Origin: JBGSQR01 sp964509295
GTDB lineage: Bacteria > Desulfobacterota > Desulfuromonadia > Geobacterales > Pseudopelobacteraceae
DNA: 64,000 nucleotides
Assembly (NCBI GenBank): GCA_964509295.1
Contig: CAZDWS010000009.1
Coordinates: forward strand, 124,001 to 188,000
Reading direction: 5' to 3'
Part shown: positions 59,688-64,000 of the stretch, piece after piece
How the letters are laid out: every line of letters starts with the position of its first letter
How positions within the stretch are numbered: the stretch's first letter is position 1
Notes under the pieces: generated by a model
Seen by the model: the letters and a program-made list of their open reading frames with translations, nothing else
Told to the model about the DNA's origin: nothing
The model's database searches: none
Made by a program: the position numbers and the translations under genes

Positions 59688-61169
59688 ATGAAACTCAAAC
59701 TATACATAGCAGCAATCATGCTGTTCCTGTTTGCCGGCCTGATCCCCATTTCCGCAATGGCCGAAGAAAAGAAAGACGCGGCACCAGTTGCAGCCGCAAC
59801 CGCCACACCTGCAGCGGCCCCTGCAGCCGCAGCACCTGCTGACCCGGCTGCCGCCGCACCAGCCACACCCGATCTGCCGGATGTCAAACCGGTTCTCAAC
59901 ACCGGCGACACCGCCTGGATGCTGGTTTCTTCAGCGCTGGTTCTGCTGATGATTCCCGGCCTGGCATTCTTTTACGGCGGCATGGTCCGTCAGAAAAACG
60001 TACTGTCAACCATGATGCACTCTTTTGTAGCCATGGGCATCGTCGGCGTCCAGTGGGCTATCATTGGTTATTCACTATCCTTTGGACCTGACATGGCCAA
60101 AATGGGCCTGATCGGTGACTTCAGTAAAGTAATGCTTAACGGACTGATCATCATGAAGGACGCTGCCAGCGGAGCTGTTGAATATGCACTTTTCCAGAAC
60201 TACACCAAAGAGCCCGGCGCAATTCCTGAACTGGTCTTTGCCATGTATCAGTGTATGTTCGCCATGATTACCGTAGCCCTGATTTCCGGCGCTGTTGCAG
60301 AACGAATCAAATTTTCAGCTTACTGCCTGTTTGTGCTGCTCTGGACAACCCTGGTCTATGATCCACTGGCACACTGGGTCTGGATGACAGACGGCTGGCT
60401 CTTCAAGAAAGGCGCTCTCGACTTTGCCGGTGGTACAGTTGTTCACCTCTCTTCCGGTATCTCAGCACTGGCATTACTGATCTTCCTTGGCAAACGACAC
60501 GGTTTCCCGAACGAGCGTATGGCACCACATAGCCTGCCGTTGACACTGCTTGGCGTAGGCCTGCTCTGGTTCGGCTGGTATGGTTTCAACGCAGGTTCTG
60601 CAATCGTAGGAGTAAACAACTCTGATGCTGCTGGCGGACTTGCCGGCCTGGCATTTGCCACCACAACCATCGCTCCTGCAGCTGCCGGTCTTTCCTGGAT
60701 GGTTGCCGAATGGATCCACTCCGGCAAACCAAGCGCACTCGGCTTTGGATCCGGCGTAGTCGCAGGTCTGGTTGTAATTACTCCGGCAGCCGGTTTCGTA
60801 CAGCCCGGCGCAGCATTGCTGATGGGCCTTGCAGCTGGCGTAGTCTGCTACGGTGCTATCCTTGTTAAAGCAAAACTGAAATATGACGATTCACTTGATG
60901 CCTTTGGCGTCCATGGCGTAGGCGGCACATTTGGTGCACTTCTGACCGGTGTATTTGCAACAGTAGGCGCCACCGGCATGATTGCAGGCAATGGCAAACA
61001 AATGATGATTCAGCTGATCGCTGTTGTTGCAGCAGGTGCCTATGCTTTCTTTGTTACTTTGATACTCGCATTCATACTTGACAAAACAATCGGCCTGCGT
61101 GTTGAGAAAGAAGATGAAGTCAGAGGACTTGACCAGACTCAGCATTCAGAATCAGGCTACAATATGTAA
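59688..61169 (+). CDS. amtB: Ammonium transporter
   Basis: A 493-residue Amt protein. After a signal peptide (about 1-25) comes an unusual Ala/Pro-rich linker (about 30-62) before the first conserved helix TAWMLVSSALVLLMIPGLAFFYGG. Later marks are GAVAERIKFSAY, VYDPLAHWVW with the first channel histidine region, FAGGTVVHLSSG, LWFGWYGFNAGS and DAFGVHGVGGTFGAL with the second histidine. It conducts ammonium under PII control. It starts 30 bp after glnK, and AGGAGG-like GGAGG precedes the ATG. Confidence 0.96.
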   Translation: MKLKLYIAAIMLFLFAGLIPISAMAEEKKDAAPVAAATATPAAAPAAAAPADPAAAAPATPDLPDVKPVLNTGDTAWMLVSSALVLLMIPGLAFFYGGMVRQKNVLSTMMHSFVAMGIVGVQWAIIGYSLSFGPDMAKMGLIGDFSKVMLNGLIIMKDAASGAVEYALFQNYTKEPGAIPELVFAMYQCMFAMITVALISGAVAERIKFSAYCLFVLLWTTLVYDPLAHWVWMTDGWLFKKGALDFAGGTVVHLSSGISALALLIFLGKRHGFPNERMAPHSLPLTLLGVGLLWFGWYGFNAGSAIVGVNNSDAAGGLAGLAFATTTIAPAAAGLSWMVAEWIHSGKPSALGFGSGVVAGLVVITPAAGFVQPGAALLMGLAAGVVCYGAILVKAKLKYDDSLDAFGVHGVGGTFGALLTGVFATVGATGMIAGNGKQMMIQLIAVVAAGAYAFFVTLILAFILDKTIGLRVEKEDEVRGLDQTQHSESGYNM

Positions 61170-61197
61170 TCAGCAGCACAATATCCTCGGAAATAGT

Positions 61198-61221
61198 GAA
61201 GCCGTCCATGTGGGCGGCTTC
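61198..61221 (+). terminator. Terminator or attenuator between amtB and the histidine kinase gene
   Basis: A 10-bp stem (GAAGCCGTCC / GGGCGGCTTC, one G-T pair), ATGT loop, then TTT. It lies 28 bp after amtB and 29 bp before the kinase start. The short T tail suggests partial termination, giving less kinase than transporter. Confidence 0.65.
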
Positions 61222-61249
61222 TTTCCGCAGCAGCCAACATGGAGAGCGC

Positions 61250-61987
61250 ATGAAAACGATGCCAGACAGGCATAACAATGACGCCATCAACGAAGATCTC
61301 CTGAAGCAGTTGGCCTATAACGATAAAATGGCCGAGCTAGGCAGAGTATCAGCAGGTTTAGTTCATGAGTTGAATGCACCATTATCTGTTATCACCTCAG
61401 CATCCCAGATGATCCTGCGCGAAGAAGGCGTAACGGAATTTGTCAGGGAAATGATTGAACGGATTAACTCAGAAGCTCAGCGTCTATCAAGACTTACCAG
61501 AAGTCTGTTAAACTTCAGCAGTCAAAACGAGACCATCAGCGAAATCGATTTAAACCTCACCACAGAATTTGTTCTTGAATTCCTGCAGTATGAAGCGGCC
61601 AAACGTGGCGTCACTTTCAAAAGAAATCTGAATTTCAATCTCCCGGTTATCCATCAAGACGACAATCTGATCAAACAGATTCTGCTGAATTTGATAATGA
61701 ATGCACTACATGCCATGGAATCAAAAGGCGGCGAGCTGCTCATTTCTACTGCGACCTTGCCAGACTTTGTCAGTCTGACTGTTTCTGACACAGGACCAGG
61801 CATACCTGCAGATTCAATCAACAGGATTTTTGATCGCTACTTTACTACAAAAAAACCGGGAGAAGGGACAGGGCTGGGATTATTTATAACAAAAAGCCTG
61901 ATTGAAATGATGGGTGGAACGATAAAGGTCAAAAGCTCAATCGGAATTGGAACTACATTTACAGTACTTTTGCCGGCAAACGAGTAA
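61250..61987 (+). CDS. Sensor-less soluble histidine kinase (NtrB/GnfL-like)
   Basis: About 245 residues with only a HisKA domain (KMAELGRVSAGLVHELNAPLS, phospho-acceptor His near residue 38) and an HATPase domain with N box (LLNLIMNALHAME), G1 (VSDTGPGIP), F and G2 boxes (GEGTGLGLFI). No transmembrane segment and no PAS or GAF domain are seen, so its signal must come from a partner, for example PII. The position after glnK-amtB fits a nitrogen-sensing kinase such as NtrB or Geobacter GnfL. No response regulator is adjacent in the window. The ATG at 61250 follows GGAGAG. Confidence 0.83.
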   Translation: MKTMPDRHNNDAINEDLLKQLAYNDKMAELGRVSAGLVHELNAPLSVITSASQMILREEGVTEFVREMIERINSEAQRLSRLTRSLLNFSSQNETISEIDLNLTTEFVLEFLQYEAAKRGVTFKRNLNFNLPVIHQDDNLIKQILLNLIMNALHAMESKGGELLISTATLPDFVSLTVSDTGPGIPADSINRIFDRYFTTKKPGEGTGLGLFITKSLIEMMGGTIKVKSSIGIGTTFTVLLPANE

Positions 61988-62049
61988 AAACAGGAAAACG
62001 GGGTTAAAGGCTGGAGGAAACGCTCGACTTCCTAGATTTTGTTACAAAC

Positions 62050-62072
62050 GTCTAAACCTTCTCTTTTTAGAC
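62050..62072. terminator. Weak hairpin between converging kinase and draT genes
   Basis: GTCTAAA pairs with TTTAGAC across a 9-nt loop, 4 bp from the draT stop. No strong T-run follows on either side, so this is at best a weak bidirectional terminator. Confidence 0.45.
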
Positions 62073-62075
62073 TGC

Positions 62076-62876
62076 CTATCCAACCGTACACATCACCTGG
62101 CGCACCTTGTATTCTCCACCGATGACCAAATATTCACCCTCGCCTTTCATAATACTCCCCGGCAACAGGTCGTTGTAGAAAAACACCTTGCAGAGCGGCA
62201 CCCTGACTTCCCAGACCGTTGAGCCAAACTCCCAGGCCCTCTCTTCATCATTAGTGAATGAGACCAGATTATTGAGGCGGACTATCATTTCACGCTTACC
62301 GGTTTTTTCCAGCACCTTATGTTCATTCGGATCCTGAGTACCACGATACAGCGTAATAATAGAATTTTCCGGATACTTCAAAGGCAGCTCATACTGGCAA
62401 TACTCATACAGCAGATCAAGCTGTGACTGAATTGCATTGGTTCTGGCGCTGCCCTTCATGACATCGACTGAAAAATCAAAATAAGGCTCGCCATGAACAT
62501 CGCTGATGATTGCGCGATGAAATGTGGGAGAGATACCCATCCGGCTTTCTACCCAGCGTTTAAGAACTGCTCCTTCGACCGAATTAGAGTCCATCATCCA
62601 ACCGCGCAGATAGCGCAGATAGCTGTTTTTAATGCTTTTTCGGGCAGTATCCGTGGCCTGATCCTGCCAGTGATGCAGCTGAAATTTGACCGACATGAAG
62701 TCATTGAATATGATGGCGCGCTCTTCCTGGGAAGTAATGCCTGCCAATTTATCAAACAGAAAGCGATTGGCCTCTCTGACTCCCTGAATTAAAATTTGCT
62801 GGGGATTTTCGTTAAAATGGTGGGAAGCGATCACCCATGGCGGCAAATTACAGTTGTTGAAGGATGTGCTGGCCAT
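62076..62876 (-). CDS. draT: Dinitrogenase reductase ADP-ribosyltransferase
   Basis: A 266-residue enzyme that attaches ADP-ribose to the Fe protein of nitrogenase when ammonium or darkness/energy stress signals through PII. Features include PPWVIASHHFNENPQQILIQG, FHHWQDQ-like FQLHHWQDQAT, SNSVEGAVLKRWVESRMG, IITLYRGTQDPNEHKVL (ribosyltransferase Arg region) and GEGEYLVIGGEY, which holds the ExE-type catalytic glutamates. GAGG precedes the ATG. It is the last gene of a minus-strand cluster with the FeMo-cofactor-family protein and two ferredoxins. The reversing hydrolase DraG is not in the window. Confidence 0.92.
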   Translation of the reverse strand: MASTSFNNCNLPPWVIASHHFNENPQQILIQGVREANRFLFDKLAGITSQEERAIIFNDFMSVKFQLHHWQDQATDTARKSIKNSYLRYLRGWMMDSNSVEGAVLKRWVESRMGISPTFHRAIISDVHGEPYFDFSVDVMKGSARTNAIQSQLDLLYEYCQYELPLKYPENSIITLYRGTQDPNEHKVLEKTGKREMIVRLNNLVSFTNDEERAWEFGSTVWEVRVPLCKVFFYNDLLPGSIMKGEGEYLVIGGEYKVRQVMCTVG

Positions 62877-62902
62877 AGGGAATCACCTCATTGTGAATTG
62901 AA

Positions 62903-62956
62903 GTAGGGGCGCTGCTTGCCGCGCCCCGATTGGGCGAATACAAGATTCGCCTCTAC
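62903..62956. repeat. 54-bp REP-like element with imperfect terminal repeats
   Basis: The element starts GTAGGGGCG and ends CGCCTCTAC, an inverted repeat with one mismatch. It contains two hairpins: GGGGCG/CGCCCC and GGGCGAAT/ATTCGCCT. Its right end forms the stop codon and last bases of the FeMo-cofactor-family gene. Another CGCCCCTAC terminus lies at 46125-46133. It looks like a dispersed intergenic palindrome family. Confidence 0.6.
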
Positions 62957-63282
62957 AGAATTTTAGCCAACGCCACAAGAGTCGCCTTGATTGGACCACT
63001 GGCAACAAAAGGCTCTATGCCAAGCTTTTCCAGCTCACCTCGCGGATGCTCGCCCATCTGGGCCGAGACAACAGCCCGACATCCGTTAAGCGCTTCGGAA
63101 ATGCCCTTGAGGATATGACCACGCAGAGGATGTTCAGGGTCAAAACTGCAATAGCGATCAACCTTTTTTTCGTCAACCAGATTTGCCTCTCCGTTATCAA
63201 CATCATAAATCAGAAAACGCTCTGCATGACCAAAATGCTGATTTATTTCCTTACCATCTTTTGACGCAACCGCCATAAGCAT
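62953..63282 (-). CDS. Dinitrogenase FeMo-cofactor-binding family protein (NifX/NifB-C-terminal-like)
   Basis: A 109-residue protein of the Nitro_FeMo-Co family: MLMAVASKDGKEINQHFGHAERFLIYDV, CSFDPEHPLRGHILKGISEALNGCRAVVSAQMGEHPRGELEKLGI and the end GPIKATLVALAKIL. Relatives such as NifX, NafY and the C-terminus of NifB bind FeMo-co or its precursor. GGAGG lies 5 nt before the ATG. The gene lies between the nif-type ferredoxin and draT, supporting a nitrogenase role. Confidence 0.88.
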   Translation of the reverse strand: MLMAVASKDGKEINQHFGHAERFLIYDVDNGEANLVDEKKVDRYCSFDPEHPLRGHILKGISEALNGCRAVVSAQMGEHPRGELEKLGIEPFVASGPIKATLVALAKIL

Positions 63283-63299
63283 AAAAACCTCCTTAAAAG

Positions 63300-63358
63300 C
63301 AGGTTAAGGCTGAGGTTAAGGTCAAGATTTTCTCAATCTCAACCTTAGCCTCAACCTG
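63300..63358. repeat. Imperfect long inverted repeat between ferredoxin and FeMo-cofactor-family genes
   Basis: CAGGTTAAGGCTGAGGTT at 63300-63317 pairs with AACCTTAGCCTCAACCTG at 63341-63358 with two differences, one a G-T pair. The left arm also contains AGGTTAAGG twice. The structure fills the whole gap between the two genes. It may stabilise the ferredoxin mRNA or cause partial termination; no T-run is seen. Confidence 0.65.
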
Positions 63359-63360
63359 AT

Positions 63361-63624
63361 TTACATCTCTACCGCTTCAAATGAAAAAGCCTTCTTGCCG
63401 CAGGTTCTGCTACAGGCCTGACAGCCGATACAGTTTCCGGCATGGGCGACAGTCATATAACCGCGTGCAGAATCATCTTCATCCACTTCCTCATAGGCCA
63501 AAACATCTCTGACACAAACTTTATAGCAGCGTCCACAGCCGATACAGACCTCGCTGTCAACTGCTTTGACAAACTGTGGAGTCCACTCGGTCAGATCTCT
63601 TCTCAACCCTGTTATATATGACAT
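63361..63624 (-). CDS. fdxB: Nif-type ferredoxin III (two [4Fe-4S] clusters)
   Basis: An 87-residue ferredoxin with two cluster motifs: CIGCGRCYKVC and CIGCQACSRTC. The start YITGLRRDLTEWTPQFVKAVD and the end GKKAFSFEAVEM match the ferredoxin III nif-specific family. It probably donates electrons to nitrogenase or to cofactor assembly. GGAGGTAG precedes the ATG. A close paralogue lies just upstream on the same strand. Confidence 0.93.
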   Translation of the reverse strand: MSYITGLRRDLTEWTPQFVKAVDSEVCIGCGRCYKVCVRDVLAYEEVDEDDSARGYMTVAHAGNCIGCQACSRTCGKKAFSFEAVEM

Positions 63625-63763
63625 AAACCTACCTCCGAAATTTTGTAAAATCTAATTTAGTAAGTTAGAAGTTATTTTCTGCGATTTTTTTGGCAGAAAA
63701 AAACTTCGTTAACACACTTATCCTGTTTGCCAGGGTTAAAAAAACCGTCAAATAAACTTCTGA

Positions 63764-64000
63764 TCAAGGCAGTTCCACGGCTTCAAAAGTAAAGCAATTT
63801 TTTGGACATGTGCGGCCACAGGCCCCACAACCGATACATTTGCCAGGATTAAGCACTTTCATGTAAGCCTTGACCGTATCACCAACCTCTTCCTCTTCAA
63901 ATGCCAGAATGCCTTTGGCGCAGGCCTTGAAGCAGCGACCACATCCGATGCAGACCTCTTTCGCGATACTGTTTACAAACTGCGGTGTCCATACTTTTTT
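63764..64000 (-). CDS. Second nif-type ferredoxin III (partial, 5' end outside window)
   Basis: Reading inward from 64000 in frame gives KKVWTPQFVNSIAKEVC and the cluster motifs CIGCGRCFKAC and CIGCGACGRTC, ending FTFEAVELP and a TGA at 63764-63766. The 78 codons present cover all eight cysteines; only the first ten or so residues lie outside. It is clearly homologous to the ferredoxin downstream, which suggests tandem duplication, but many positions differ, so the event is not recent. The 139-bp gap between them holds an 8-bp hairpin (63675-63700) and no gene. Confidence 0.9.
   Translation of the reverse strand, partial: KKVWTPQFVNSIAKEVCIGCGRCFKACAKGILAFEEEEVGDTVKAYMKVLNPGKCIGCGACGRTCPKNCFTFEAVELP

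Overview
The window looks like chromosome of a Desulfuromonadales-type bacterium (Geobacter/Pelobacter/Desulfuromonas group). This rests on gene content: a single-chain pyruvate:ferredoxin oxidoreductase, a succinyl-CoA:acetate CoA-transferase-type enzyme, sigma-54 activators beside an acetoin-dehydrogenase-type operon, a TIGR04073-type protein, and nitrogen-fixation accessory genes next to PII/AmtB. No rRNA or other species-level marker is present, so the species is not assigned.

Positions 1-10041 (minus strand) form a catabolic block. A short-chain dehydrogenase, a TRAP transporter (binding protein plus fused QM membrane protein) and the E1 alpha and beta subunits of an acetoin/2-oxoacid dehydrogenase complex lie in one direction. 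Two AcoR-like sigma-54 activators lie behind them. The 362-bp gap between regulators and operon carries a candidate -24/-12 promoter and two palindromes of the same design, which suggests control by one or both activators. Positions 10286-19052 are mostly housekeeping: ComM/YifB ATPase, PgeF/YfiH, DedA, a fused homocysteine methyltransferase/methylenetetrahydrofolate reductase, a lipoprotein, a Xer recombinase and an ExeA/GspB-like pair.

Positions 19195-26445 hold the most unusual locus: an Rhs/YD-repeat system that appears to be split. A 1551-residue secreted YD-repeat protein lacks the usual Rhs core end and toxin. It ends instead in a fibronectin-like domain and Ig-like repeats. The missing core is carried by two separate short genes. 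Each has its own signal peptide, an almost identical core (283 bp of identical DNA) and a different C-terminal domain, and each is followed directly by a small unrelated gene that looks like its immunity gene.

Positions 26662-46551 (mostly minus strand) carry central metabolism and maintenance: CoA-transferase, the ubiD-ubiA-ubiX type quinone operon, glycogen synthase, transaldolase, folK, an Nth-family glycosylase, pyruvate:ferredoxin oxidoreductase, and the tRNA-Ser / SRP RNA / dnaX / ybaB / recR cluster. dnaX contains a slippery A-run followed in the -1 frame by GAG TGA, the arrangement known for E. coli dnaX. The SRP RNA sits inside a perfect 24-bp terminal stem. Positions 46684-58088 continue with a nucleosidase, lspA, ileS, fmdB, folD, galU, a family B DNA polymerase, peroxiredoxin and cardiolipin synthase.

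Positions 58340-64000 form a nitrogen region. A good sigma-54 promoter precedes a small exported barrel-like protein, then glnK/glnB-type PII, amtB and a sensor-less histidine kinase. Facing these on the minus strand are draT, a FeMo-cofactor-binding-family protein and two tandem nif-type ferredoxins; the second runs off the window end. Together they suggest ammonium-responsive control of nitrogenase at transcription (sigma-54) and enzyme (ADP-ribosylation) level. The nitrogenase structural genes are not in the window.
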